NCBI GenBank assembly: GCA_029531795.1
Contig: JAPEIS010000002.1
Span: forward strand, 2,418,001 to 2,482,000
From: Sclerotinia nivalis
Lineage: Eukaryota; Ascomycota; Leotiomycetes; Helotiales; Sclerotiniaceae
DNA length: 64,000 nt
Direction: 5' to 3'
The stretch's first letter is position 1; each line of letters begins with the position of its first letter. Positions 12,454-24,600 of this stretch are shown one piece after another. The position numbers and the translations under genes are program-made. Under the pieces are notes generated by a model that was not told the DNA's origin, did no database searches, and was given only the letters and a program-made list of their open reading frames with translations.

Positions 12454-14640
12454 CATAATAATCCAAAAATAACTAAAGTTTCTTTGGAAAGTTTTATAAC
12501 GAAGAATAATTATATTTCTTTATATTATTCCATTACTATATTCATTATGAAATAATCAATAATGATATCTATAGTATTTCCATTTGCCAAACGGAATTCG
12601 TAATGAAATAATAAAGATCGAATTGAAATATTGTTTCGATCAACAAAAGAACAATCAACGAATATCTTTTCTAAATATTCATTATTAATCAAACTAATTA
12701 TATTAAAGGAAGAGAAATATATTAGAAATATAATAGTTTGAACAAGTAAAGATTTGCTATTTATAGAATTGAGCTATAAAGGTTCTTTGTTAATTATTGT
12801 TTGTTATATTTATTCTTTATCCTTTAATAATCTCTGCAAACGATTTATTGTAAAGGTTAAATTTTTCCTAAATGCTCTTAAATAAATATAGATAATAATG
12901 ATACTGTATTATAAGAAGGTATATTTGATGTGCTTTCTGATAATGCTAATATTTCTTCTTTAACAAATCCAATAAATATATTAAAATATTATTGTTGGTG
13001 ATTATTATAACCTTGATAATTATCTTATTAGAAACTTCTACAATCAATTGAATTAAAAAAGCAGTATTATTGAACTTAAAGCTATATTTGATATCCTTCT
13101 CGTTGATAGCCATTTCGATTGATTGAATTGCTCGGATAGTATTATTGATTTTGATATAATTAATAATTACCTTTCAAATAATTACTTTTATAGGAAATAC
13201 CTTTATATTTATTTACATTTCTTATAATATCAATTTGTTTCTTTACTTTATAATCTGCAATTCGATATCCAAATTATTTACAAAAATGATATAGATTATA
13301 AAGGTATTCATATTCTCTTTATATTTATTTTGAAGTTTTGATTGTATCAAGATCTATAAGGTTACTTTGGATATAAGGTATTGATAATGTTTATCGTTGA
13401 GTATAAGTTGAATTAAATCTCGAAGAGTTTGTATTATAATACTTATTATCCTAATAATTTTGATTCTATATTTGAAACTTTTTTCTCTATCCTTCAATAT
13501 CAATAAGTTCGTAAAGATTTGAATCGCTTTTTATTAATGCTTTCAATTCATCGATGACTTTTTGTTTTATTACAAAAATCATTTCTCGGGGAATCTTTCT
13601 ACTAAGTATATTCAAATATTTCAATTGTGAATAAAAAGAAGGAAATAGAATTTTTTCGCTTATTTTGAGTTTATCGAATTTGATTATTGTTTTATATTCA
13701 ACATCAATTAAAATATAAAGACCATCGAATTTCTTCAGGAATATATTTGCAATAGTAAATTCCGATATATCATTTATAATTCCTTCAATATCCTTTCGTT
13801 TTTCTTATCGAATTATTCCTTTCAAAAACGAAACTATATATAACAATTTCTTTTGTTCTATATCGAAAACTGTAGAATTACTTTTCCAATAGATATATAA
13901 ACCTATTTTTCAATCTTTGTATTTGCTTTGTCGAATCAAAAGGTTTGTTTTTTTATCTTTGAATGGTTTAAGATTCTTTATAATTTGTTGTGATCGATAG
14001 ATTGATACAATAGGGTTTGCATTGATAGATAATTAATCAAATTGTTCTTGAAAAGTAAAATTCTGAATCATTAATCTTGTATTAGCTGTATTATTTAATT
14101 GTAGATCTTCTTGTAGTATATATATTTCTTATCGATATTGTTTTGCTTGAGTTAGTATCTGTTTTGTGAAACTGAATAAATATTGTATATATATAATAAC
14201 TTCAGGATTCTGTATATTGATAAATATATCGGAAACAGAGATTGGATCTTTAAAATCTTCATTTTCAATACTGAAAAGTTTATATACAAACCATTAATAA
14301 TTAGAGAAAACAAATTTAATATGCTTTCGGAATTCGGATATTGTCTTTGATCGAATTAGAGGTATCGATAATTCTGATAAGATTGATTGAGTGATATCTG
14401 ATATAATAATAGATTATTTAAAACAATCTTAAAAACTAAAGTATAATTATAAGATCTTTGATTTCGAATATATAACGATATAGTACTAGTTAAATCGAGA
14501 TCTAGATCTGAATCTGAATCTGAATCTGAATCTGAATCTGGATTTAGGTCTGGGTTTGGATTGGAATCGAATTAAGACGTTATTTATTGTTTATCGATAC
14601 ATTGATAATCGAAGTTTCCGAGTATTTCGTGAAATTGATT
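12454..14640 (-). pseudogene. Element A gag region
   Basis: Minus strand, between the A 5' LTR and the B insertion. It begins with an acidic N-terminal tract encoded by a GATTCA repeat (plus-strand TGAATC units near 14510-14540), read as alternating Asp-Ser. Next come about 200 codons of helical, charged sequence around 14300-13880 (SIENEDFKDPISVSDIFIN, LTQAKQYR), consistent with the coiled-coil start of fungal Gag proteins. I see no convincing zinc knuckle. The assignment rests mainly on position between 5' LTR and pol. Confidence 0.6.
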
Positions 14641-14704
14641 ATTTGATAAGATTGGGCTGTCTTTTCCGTTCAATAGTAAAATCTTTATAAAAAATAGAAT
14701 ATAC

Positions 14705-14850
14705 CATTACAATAATAATAGAATACTTTAAAATATGATAATATTTTACGAAAAAGGAAGAAGGTGCTAGGAAAAGCGCCGATTATATGAGGGATGGGTG
14801 CCTTAGATAGTTATGCAGATTAGTTAGGAACGGGTTACGAACCTGTGACA
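14705..14850 (-). repeat. 5' LTR of element A
   Basis: 146 bp. The left boundary is RIP-worn (CATTACAATAATAAT against TATCACGGTGGTGGT in the other LTR). The right end GAACCTGTGACA is intact and abuts the target duplication AGTAT. Confidence 0.92.
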
Positions 14851-14855
14851 AGTAT

Positions 14856-15100
14856 AGAGTTAGAGGCTTTCAATAACCCTCTTTCTCTTCAGATCTCAAC
14901 CCAATTGAGAAGGTATAATGTTGAATGAAAAAAGAAGTGAAAAAACTACCATTTGTATCTACTTCTATTAAAGAATTAAAACGAAAGTTGAGAAGGTTAT
15001 AAAAGATAGTAGATCCCTAGATTTCAGGCTATATATTGAGAGATTGGTATATAAATTGGAAGATGTAATTAAAGTAAAGGGATTAGCTACTATTCATTAA
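14856..15100 (+). pseudogene. Tc1/mariner transposase, C-terminal part
   Basis: It continues the frame broken at 2357. It reads GFQ, a stop where Trp is usual, then PSFSSDLNPIEKV, the invariant region bearing the third catalytic residue (Glu of NPIE), then KKEVKKLPFVSTSIKELKRK. By my count 33 residues separate the second catalytic Asp from this Glu, close to the DD34E of Tc1-type enzymes. It ends at TAA near 15100, about 110 bases before the right TIR end. Confidence 0.88.
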
Positions 15101-15182
15101 TATATCTTCAAAATTTCAATCAAAAATATTGTGGCGTTGATTTATTATTAAATTATTAAAAGTATATACGAAAAATGAATGG

Positions 15183-15209
15183 TGTACAGTGAGTGATGTC
15201 CAGAACTCT
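15183..15209 (-). repeat. Right TIR of the Tc1/mariner element
   Basis: Inverted match to 1389-1415. It carries GTGAGTGATGTCCAGAACTC and is followed by CACAATTTC, where the copia remnant resumes. Confidence 0.85.
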
Positions 15210-15612
15210 CACAATTTCTCGTTTTCTTAAATTCTTTTTTCGCAAATGATCTAAATACTTGTAGATCATTTTAAAAATACATTATATACCTTTTTGATAA
15301 TTTAATTGTATAAAAAGTATCTAAACAAAATACTATAATTATTTCAATTATTAAAGCCGAATTATTCGATATCGAATATATATCAAAAGAAATTATAGCA
15401 ACTTTACATTTTCTAAAAGAAATCGATTTTGTAATAAAAAACCCTATATCAATATTTTATAATAATCAATAAGCAATCAGATTAATAATTAATAAAAATG
15501 AACGAATAATTATGAAACTCAGATATATTAATATACAGAATATATAATTGTAATAGAAATACTCAAAAAGAAGCTTTTATATAATCTATCTTTCAATTGT
15601 CGATATAACAAT
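15210..15612 (+). pseudogene. Ty1/copia pol remnant, part 2 (RNase H)
   Basis: Directly after the Tc1 element the plus strand reads FFANDLNTCRSF, then KVSKQNTIIISIIKAEL (family form W-K-x-x-K-Q-x-T-V-x-x-S-T-x-E-A-E), then FDIEYISKEIIATLHFLKEI, NPISIFYNNQ, a RIP stop, AIRLIINKNERIIMKLRYINI. This is the order of the copia RNase H C-terminal half (DNQ-AIRL and the R-x-x-I-DI box). It is cut at 15617 by element C and resumes at 29843 in frame. Confidence 0.8.
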
Positions 15613-15617
15613 CGATA

Positions 15618-15830
15618 TGTCACGGGGTCCCCGTATAAGGTATACGGAGACCGCTCGGGTCCCGATCTATAGGAGTCGGCCTTCGGATAAGTGCAGGCTA
15701 ACCCCGGTCGGAACTAATGCTGTATACAAATGTATTTAAGGAATTTTTTCTTTTGTAAAATCGTAAATTTTCAAACTACATCTTATTAATAAAAGTGATA
15801 TCTGTTATTCTGTTTGTTGTTTTTGTGATA
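15618..15830 (+). repeat. 5' LTR of element C
   Basis: 213 bp beginning TGTCACGGGGTCCCCGTAT, the best-kept terminus of this family, and ending GTTTTTGTGATA. A terminal palindrome ACGGGGTCCCCGT is intact. The following bases, CTATATAGATTTTACC, give no obvious TGG-type tRNA primer site. Confidence 0.93.
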
Positions 15831-16129
15831 CTATATAGATTTTACCTATCTGTATCGATATTTCTACGATGTCGTCCGTCCGCATCCATCTAGCCAATCC
15901 GGTTCCCTTGAAGAATTCGCTATTATTGTAATCAGCGATATTACGATCTGATATCATTACCTTATTTCCTTTTACGAATATAATATAAAAATAAAGGCAG
16001 AAATAATCGATCTATAATCTATAATTCAAAAACTTATTCTCGATTTACAAATCGAGAAAACTATATTTATATAATAGAAAAAAAAGAATAATAGATTGAT
16101 TATCTATCTGATTCAATTTCATTCTATTT

Positions 16130-17285
16130 CTATTATCTTATTTGTTTCAACTCTTATCGATTTAATCAACTCTTTATTTTTGATATTTATTATAATCCCA
16201 ATTGTCGCTTTTGTTCTATTGAAATCTTAATTGAGTAAGAAAGTATTTGATTCTGTATTATTTGATAAAACGAAAATCGATCTTGATCGATTTATTGATC
16301 AAATATAGAATAAGATATATATTAATTCCGATCATTTTACTTTTTTGTATTTCCGTTTGATTTATATAATTGGAAGATTAACTGGACTTATTATTATACA
16401 AATTCGATTATATAATAATATTAAGAGACAATTTGTTAAATTTATCGATTATAAAAATCTATTACAAATACTGAAAAAAGTTTATAGAAACCAAAACAAA
16501 TAAATCAAAACCCGAAAACTCCTAATCAATTTAAAATAGAAAAACCAATTATTCTATATCTTCTATATTGAGTTTCAAAGACTAATATTAGAAACCAAAA
16601 TAACCAATAATAATAGTATTCTAGTTGTTTTGTTAAAACAAGCTTTATCGAATAAACTGAAGAATCAGATTGTTATTATTGAATTATCTACAAATAATAC
16701 CAATATATTCATTACTTTTGTATAGATATTGGAAAATCGTTATCTATATCTGATAAAACCAATCAACTCCAATCGTAATCCAATTGTCCCGCTGCCCTGT
16801 ATTATTATTCAAAATCTGAATTCTGTTAACCGTATCCCTACTCCATCCTTGAATATTATTATCCGATTTATTACTTTTGTTACAATTATACCTACCAGAA
16901 ATCCAATGGATCTTAATTCTTAAAGATATACTAATAAATATAAATAAAAAGAATATTTTTATTATAGATTTATCAATTATTATATAAAAGATTACCTATT
17001 CTTAAATAATTGTTTTATACAAACTAAAACTAACTTTATCAATTCTACCCTGTTATCCTCCATTCCGTCTTCCACTCAAATTCAATTGTATATTATATCA
17101 TTATACAATCTATCCCCTTCCAACTCCTTGAATTCAGGAAACAGAATCTATCTAATATAAATCGTTATCAAACGAAAACCCTATATATATTATATCTATT
17201 CGCTACTACAATTCGAGATTTATTTTTCGTTAAAAAAACAAACAATCAAACAAATCTAATAATATTATCTATTATTATTTTATTA
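16130..17285 (+). pseudogene. Element C gag
   Basis: It corresponds to B gag (11975-11140). Recognisable pieces are the retrotransposon-gag core around 16260-16500 and the zinc-knuckle region at 16729-16923 (NRYLYLIKPINSNRNPI ... RNPMDLNS). The knuckle has lost its first two Cys and its His, so it is dead. Stops are mostly RIP type. Element D interrupts at 17290 in the segment between gag and protease. Confidence 0.82.
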
Positions 17286-17290
17286 ATATC

Positions 17291-17424
17291 AGATACCGTA
17301 CCAAAAAGAAGGCAGGTAACGTGACTCCAAAAGGGTCTATATAACCACTCCAACTCAATCTAGTTTAATAAAAAAATGCGCAACTTCAATTTATCATTTT
17401 GTATTTGTTTCCGTTGTAATTACT
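17291..17424 (+). repeat. 5' LTR of element D
   Basis: 134 bp beginning AGATACCGTACC and ending GTAATTACT. It contains GGCAGGTAACGTGACTCC and AAATGCGCAACTTC, shared with the 3' LTR. Confidence 0.92.
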
Positions 17425-17441
17425 GGTGACCTACACAGGGA
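17423..17441 (+). promoter_or_regulatory. Candidate primer-binding site of element D
   Basis: Sequence CTGGTGACCTACACAGGG directly after or overlapping the LTR end. TGG is the usual complement of a tRNA CCA end. Which tRNA it fits cannot be decided here. Confidence 0.5.
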
Positions 17442-18049
17442 TCTATAGATATCTAATATATCGCCAGTATCTCTTCGTTTGCAGATTTATACTTTATTTT
17501 CTTTTCGAAAAACTACTTTTTGAATCTTCTTTTTAGGGTTGTTGATTGGCATTATAAATTTCAACAATTTGATTATTTTAAGGAAACAAAACAAAGTTAT
17601 CGTGGTATAGATTCGCTGTTTATGGAACTATCAATTTGTATATAGAATCCCTGACTTTTGATTTGCCTAAAGTATCAATCCTTTGTTGTATCAAAATGTC
17701 CCTTTTCAGAGATCTTAATCTAATACAATAGTTGTATTTTTAGGAATAAGTTTAGTATCGTCTTTCTATCAAAACCTTTAATCTTTCGATATCGAATTTC
17801 CTTTTGATTTCGAATTTTCGAAATATTTATATTTCTTATAATTGAAAAGTAAAAGATTCAATCTGGAAATCAATTCCGAAATCTATTTCAGATATCGACA
17901 AATTGTTATTCGTTTTTATCGATATCTTCTTGATTTTGATTCACAAAAACAAGTATATTATATATTTCTTATTAAAGAATTTCTCTTTTCGATTTATAAT
18001 TTTTCAGAATCCTTATAAATAAAACTTCTAGGATTCGAAATATATCTTT

Positions 18050-19200
18050 CATTGAACTATCTGAAAGAATTCAATTCGTTTTTTATTATACTTTCATCTT
18101 CTTCCTTCAATCTTTTCAATTCGAATCTTCAAATTATAAGTATATCGACGTTTGATGATACTAAAGCTAAAGAGCTTTGGAACAAGATCAATATCGATTC
18201 AGTATTTGAATTCGATCATTGCAATATACCAAGTTCTGTATAGTTAAATACGATCAAAACAATTATTAAACGAATCATTAGAGATCCAATTTATAAACCA
18301 TTTGTTTTTTTCATTATAGTTCAACTGAAATTTAAGGGAAAAGTTTAAATCTGGGTCAATAACTATATCGATTTCAAGATTATCTTTGAAGATATTGAAA
18401 CAGCTATTCAAGAAAACGAATTCGTTTTCATTAAGGCCTTTCTAAACCGATATCCCTTTTACGATGACGAAAATACAGTTCAGAATGTAATGGATTTAAT
18501 GAATTCGTTTGTTTAAGTTAAAAACGAAACCCTTGAGAAATATTATTTATAAGCAAAGGATATTCAATACGATATAGGATTTAAGGATATTTTTGTTTCT
18601 GAAAAAAACCTTGATATTATTAATACAATTGTTCAAGAAAAGTTAGTTTTTAATTTTGTTAAAGGTTTAATCGATTCAACTTTTTGCAATCATTCTATTT
18701 TCAATAATACTATTTGTCGATCTCTTGTTAAAAGTTATTATACGATTCAAAGTACTAAAAGAAATATAGAGCTTCAAAACTCATTCACAAACGATGAAAT
18801 CGTCAAAGAACTCATAGACAATATATTCAATATCAAATCTAAAGGTTTTACCAAAGAACAAAAGCTCGAAGTTCTTTCCCAATAATTAAAATCGAAATCT
18901 ACTTTCAAAAAGGATAGTTCGGAAGGAAACTACAATTCCAATAACTTTCGAAATCAAAATAAAGATGGAAATAACAATCGCAATAATAATAATAATAATA
19001 ATCGACAAAAACAGAACAATAACTTTTAGCAGATCTCTAATCAAATTCGATAAGTCAATTTATCGGATCCAAAAACTTCAAAATATTTTATTGTGAATGA
19101 TATAGAAGAATATAATCCAAGTAAGAAATCTTTCTATTTTGGTTATAAAGAATATAGATATTTTAAATCTGAATGTATTGGAAATCCTTTATCAATATAA
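18050..19200 (+). pseudogene. Element D gag
   Basis: A long plus-strand frame with few stops: FDDTKAKELWNKINID, a capsid-like helical core (NEFVFIKAFLNRYPFYDDEN, LVFNFVKGLIDSTF), an Asn/Gln-rich linker with an AAT run near 18985-19020, and a worn CCHC knuckle at about 19125-19175 (SFYFGYKEYRYFKSEC, pattern C-x2-C-x4-H-x4-C with only the last Cys kept). The layout matches fungal gypsy Gag proteins. It would make the particle and bind RNA; here it is broken by at least six stops. Confidence 0.8.
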
Positions 19201-19395
19201 CAACAAGTAATTCTTTGTATTATAATTTTATTTAAAAGTATTATTATTAACAATCTTTCTTATATTGCTATAAGAGATTGGTCTACAGAAAAATCTGGTA
19301 CTAATTAAACCGATGTAATTAATTCAAGAAAAATAGATCGAATTCGTATCAACCGTTATAGGAAACCAAAAGTTGTTAAAAATATTCCTTTTCAG

Positions 19396-19617
19396 TTGAA
19401 TAATATCTATAATTCAGATACTATTTTTTATAGTATTATTCTAGATAACGAATTCGATAGTTTTTCAGATTATTCAGATCAAGGATCCTTCAATAGTTCG
19501 ACTAATTTTATACAAATACCTGAACAAGGTTTTGTTGAAGAAATTAATTCAGACGATGCCGATGATGAGGAAGATCTTGAGAACGAGATTATTTTCTATA
19601 TAGTTGCTTTACAATGA
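19396..19617 (+). pseudogene. Element D acidic linker between gag and protease
   Basis: A 73-codon open piece rich in Asp, Glu and Ser (SDYSDQGSF, NSDDADDEEDLENE). It sits in the same polyprotein after the zinc knuckle. No domain recognised; probably spacer. Confidence 0.45.
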
Positions 19618-20370
19618 AAGAGATTTTATTCTACTATTTTATTAGAATCTGAAGATACTCGTTTTTCTTCTCAATTACAAAAAGAAATTCGCAAATAGAA
19701 CAAGAATCTTTTTGTATCTTATATTCATAATCGAAACAAAAAAACCACTCTTCAGGTATCAATAGTACTTTTACAATTATAAATTTCTACTCCTTTTCCA
19801 GAAGTCCGTCAAACTGAATTATCAATGCCGGAAGTTTGATCATCTATCTTTCCTTTAAAGTATACAATATTTGCTAGCAATCGTAAGGAACATTTTAGAG
19901 ATTCTAAATTACTCTCCAATATTGTTGGTAGATAAGGATAAAGGTTAATGGATTATAAGATGTTTATATAATGTTTCATATTAGGTTTTGAAGAAATTAA
20001 TCTTTTAGATTTTTGCTAGATCTCTCCGGACATCATCAAGTACTTTAGACACCTTATTATTCGAGAAAATTCAGTTAGAAAGAAGAAATCAATGATTATT
20101 CATAAATCAGAAGTTTTCTCAGTTTTTTCAATTTCAATTCAGAATAAAGATTAAGGTAATCCCAATCAATTTGGTCAATTTGGTCAATTAAATCAAAATT
20201 CAACCATGAATTCAGATCTTGAGTTAATATATTCAATTCGATATGGATTTATTCAGAATTATCTGATTCATCTTTCTCTTGATCAAATTCGATAGTATTT
20301 CTTTTATAAATAGAAGGATCCCAAATATAATCTATTAAGTTTCAGCGTTTCCTTCAAGAACGATCGACAA

Positions 20371-20781
20371 ATGATTAATCTAGATAAGATTAATATTATA
20401 GATTACCCAGTTACTTCGATCATTATTTGTATTGTAGATAAAGATCGTTTTTTCCGAATTAAGGGAATATATATTTTGCCAGGATCATCCCTAATAGAGG
20501 TTATCATAGGCAAATCCAATTGTATTGTTGATCAAGGTTCTGATGACAATATTGCTTCTCCTGTTTTCGTTGATTATTTAGGTTTATATCGATATAAGAT
20601 TCAATCAAATAATAATATCTCTATAAAAATTGCTAATGGAATTGATACAGATCTGAAAGAATACATTATTATTGATTTTGTAATCGAAGAAGTTCGACAA
20701 GTTATTTATATTTTCATTCGTTTTGATAAGGAAAATAATTCTAATAAAGATCAAAAGACTCTTTTGCTAGGTCTATTATAG
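20371..20781 (+). pseudogene. Element D aspartic protease
   Basis: A 136-codon open piece. Residues 52-63 read IVDQGSDDNIAS, the place where retroviral-type proteases have the catalytic D-S/T-G, here D-Q-G (residues 54-56). Near the end lie a run of hydrophobic strands (EYIIIDFVIEE, VIYIFI) and LLLGLL, the usual I/L-L-G-L box. The enzyme would cut the element polyprotein. Gln in the active triad may be a family feature or damage. Confidence 0.65.
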
Positions 20782-21899
20782 CTTTATATAGTCAAAAATC
20801 ATATTGATATTTTTAATTTTATCTTTTCTATCGGAAACAAAGATTTGGGCAAAAAAAGAATACTTATTCAGATTCCGAAACTCAAACAATCCTCTTTTTA
20901 TCAACTTATTCTATATTCAATCGATCTAAAGTATCAAATAGTTATCCTAAATATTGAAATTTCGATGAATTTTGAAATTGCCGATAGAAATATTGATAAT
21001 TTTGTATCTAAGATCAAACCGATTCCAAAAATAATACAATTTGAAAATCAATAAGAATCTAATTCATCAAGAAACTCTTCCGATTCAACAAATTCCGAGA
21101 AAGTATTCGAAGAAGTATTTGATTTCCTTTCTGAATCTATTTCAGAATCTCAAGATGACTATTCAAATTCAAATGATTCACAAGACTCTTTAAACTCTTG
21201 AATCCTCAATATAATTCAAAACTACTTTCTTTCTTTTCGAAAATCAATATTAAAGGATCTATAGGAATCCAGAATGAAGACTTTTTATATATTCGACCTC
21301 CTCAAAAGTTTATACAATTCAGATTATCTCATTCAATAAAAGATATACTTCTTCAATCACTAAATAACCTCGGAGAAAATGCCTTTTCAGAGATTTTTGC
21401 CGAAAACCAAGATTATAACTTCGATTATCGAAAACATTATCATTATACTATATCTTCTTTTTCGAAAGCTCAATTATTGTATACTCTTAATACAATTTTT
21501 CAAATGGATAATCCATATATACCATTCGAAATTCTATATCAATTCGATTTTTCTTTCAAAACAGATTCCAAATGTTTCAAACTACTTTTTCAAAAAAAAA
21601 ATCAATATATTTCGATCAATCAAGCTTTTACTTTTCAATCGGATCCAAAAATATATGTATATCCTATAAATAAAAGATCGATTCCTCGAGAAATATCTAT
21701 AGATTCATTAGATATTATTAATGAATAATTTCAAAAGAATAAAATTGATATAAATCTTTTAGTAATAGATGAATTTCGATTAAGAGTTATTTGATTTCTT
21801 TATACTTATAGGGATTTAAATGCTACAGAATTAGTTTATATTTCTCCTATTCCTTTTTATATTCATCGAGTACGATTCAAATTAGGTATTCTTTTTTAT

Positions 21900-24600
21900 A
21901 AAAATAGGAAAAGATTTAGATATAATCTTCAACAGATGTTTTGGTTTAATAAGATTATATTTAAAGGGTACAAATACTATATATATGAATATACTATGGT
22001 AGCCAACAGCAAACTCTCCGATTGATTAGTAATGCCATTAGTGATTGATAAACCAGGTGTTGAATATCCCAAAAATCTTTTTTCTTATGAATCTGGTTTT
22101 GAAAGATGTATAGTTTTCGATTATTCGAAGGTTATAGAACAGATGCTAAGTAGTTATTGTACTTTAATTCAAGATATTTATGAGTTTCTTTTTTATCCTA
22201 GTTATAAAATATATCTACAATTCGATTTGAAATATGCTTATTGGGGTATACCTTTTCATTTAGAAGATCGTCATTATTTTGCCTTTTCTATAAGAGATTT
22301 AGTTCAGATATAATCTATTAGAGTTCTATAAGGTATTCAAACTGTTTGCTTTTTTATATTTGAGCTTTTCTATATAGTTTTCGATTATATTTCTCTTTTT
22401 AAAGATAATTCAATAGATAACGAATATCCTTCTATACTTGAACTTAATATTGAAAACAATTTAACATTGATCAAATTCTATATTGATGATATCTTTTCAG
22501 ATTTTGCAATTCCGGAAGAAGTTTATTTTAATTTAATTAATCATATTCTTCTTTATCTTGATTTCGCTTAATTATATTTATCTTTCAAAAAATTGTATAT
22601 TTTTGTTGATCAAATAGGAGTTTTAGGAATTCTTCATAAAGTTGGCGGTATTATAATTACCAAACCAGTTAAAGCAATCAAAATCAAGAATTTTTTGGTT
22701 TCTATTAATCAAATTGAAGTTCGAAGTTTTCTAGCTATAATATAGATGATCTATAGAAGTATTAAGAACTTCGCCGAAATCTTTTATCCTCTTTTTCGTT
22801 TTACAGGGAAAGTAGAATAATAATAGAGAGTTTGTGAACAATTAGCTTTCGAATTTTTGCGAGAAAAATACTCAGAAATAATCGATTCCTATAATATCGA
22901 TTATATTCTTTCAGTTCAGATGTATATAGATTCAAATGCTTTTGTATCAGGATGCTTTATTACTTAGAAACGCTATCTTTCAGAACAGAATACTAAATGT
23001 CTAATAGAATATCCTGTATTATATGATTTCTTTTTGTTAATCAAAATATAAAGAAATTATAATATCTATAAATGCGAATTATTCGTTATCATTGAGTTTG
23101 TTAGAAAATATTATTACTATTTCAGATCTACTGAAGATTATATAATCTTTATTGATTATTTGTCATTTATTAGTTTCCTTTCTTTCAATTCTCAGATTAA
23201 AGGTATATATGTTTGTTGGGCAATAGAGTTTTCCATTCTCAATATTACTATTATTCATATTCCGGGAGTTTGTAATAAAGTTGTGGACATTTTTTCTTGT
23301 ACTATTTTCCTGGATCCTGATTGCAAGTCAGACGATCTTTTAGATTTTTTAGAAAAACTACAATATAATACGAATGGTTTCAAGTGGATTTGGAAAGATG
23401 GTATTGAAGATTACGAAGAACTTCTTCGTCTTTGAGAAGCCCAATATCTATAGAAACAATTAGATCTCAAAGATCAGAATATATTTTCTATATTATCATT
23501 GGAAGAATTAATAATTATTAATCATTTTATAATTATCTTTAATAGTATTCAATATAGTCCAATTGCAAACAAATATGATAAGGATCTATGATATTCTTCT
23601 ATATATGCTTATATAACAATTCAAACTTTTTCTGAAGATTTTTCCAAATTAAAGAAAGCAGTTTTTCTTAGGTATATCAAGAATTTTCATATGCTTAGAG
23701 GCAAGCTGTATTTTTCCTTTTGTAGAGTCGATAAGCAATGTATTCTTAAATCTGAAGTTTCAGAAGTACTAACTTTCGTTTATGATTTAGAAGGTCATTA
23801 TATAACAGAATTTACAGTCAAGAAGTTTAGGAATTATTAATGATTAATATTAATTATCGATATCAAATAGTATATTCAAAATTGTATGAAATGTGCCAAG
23901 TATAATATACAATAAAGGATATCCTATCTCAAATCTTATAAAATTGATTGTTCTTAAATTTTTATTGATTTCGATTTTATAGAACCTTTTCCATCTACCT
24001 CAATTAATAAGGTTGAGATCCTTAAAATGATTTGATCAGTAATTCAAAAATTTATCAAAATCAGTATTACTATTCAATCAATAAATTTCGATAACAATAT
24101 ATTCGATAAAAAAGGTTTTATTTATTTTTCTTATATCTTTTTTATGATCGATTATTTTTCATATTATGTTTGGGCTTTTTCAACAATTGGAACAATAGAT
24201 ACTGAAACAGTAAGATATTTAAATTGGATTTTCAATACTTTTGAAATTCCGATCGGAGGATTTCATGATCCAGATATTTATTTCGAAAATAAAATAATTA
24301 AACAATTTGTTAAAGAAATCGGAATGCTATTTATCTTTATAACTATAAAAGCTAAAAAATCCTTTGGTATGGTTGAGAAAGGTAACGATCTTTTTCAAAG
24401 AATCCTTAAGAAGATTGATTCAGAAATCGAAAATTGGTTTATAGAAATTCAAGTTTCAATTAATTTATTCAATATACAAGAAATCGATCATCTAGGATAT
24501 TCTCCTTATAAGATTCTTTTTGAATATCAATCTGTAGGATATCTGGAGATCAAATACCCTTTAAATCAATATTTTGAAATCTAAAACTTCTTATTCAACA
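21900..24600 (+). pseudogene. Element D reverse transcriptase, RNase H and integrase
   Basis: Reverse transcriptase: MLSSYCTLIQDIYEFL, then LQFDLKYAYWGIPFHLEDRH (22210-22270), then the catalytic YIDDI at 22479-22493. RNase H: VRMYIDSNAFVSGCF-like start near 22910, a tail IHIPGVCNKVVDIFS (23250-23310), which is the gypsy VVADALSR box. Integrase: zinc motif with H near 23785 and MKCAKYN near 23890; core MIDYFSYYVW (24144), then FHDPDIYFENKIIKQF and FGMVEKGNDLFQ, giving plausible D, D, E. Large open pieces remain (93, 91 and 146 codons); stops are RIP type. Confidence 0.87.

Larger units (their letters stand above)
2358..14850 (-). mobile_element. Chromovirus A (Ty3/gypsy), 12.5 kb span including nested element B
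   Basis: Two 146-bp LTRs at 2358-2503 and 14705-14850 enclose a minus-strand gag-pol. The target duplication AGTAT lies at 2353-2357 and 14851-14855, inside the Tc1 transposase gene. Without element B (5604 bp plus its 5-bp duplication) A is about 6.9 kb. Pol order on the minus strand is protease region, reverse transcriptase, RNase H, integrase, chromodomain. No TGG-type primer site follows the 5' LTR, which is unusual or lost to mutation. Confidence 0.93.
1389..15209 (+). mobile_element. Tc1/mariner DNA transposon, interrupted by nested elements A and B
   Basis: Both ends carry the inverted repeat AGAGTTCTGGACATCACTCA, continuing C-Y-G-Y-ACA (1389-1415; inverted at 15183-15209). Without the A insertion and one AGTAT copy the element is about 1.3 kb, a normal Tc1 size. 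The left flank is TA, the right flank CA, so the TA target duplication expected for the superfamily is not perfect. The element sits inside a copia pol remnant whose frame is met on both sides. Confidence 0.85.
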
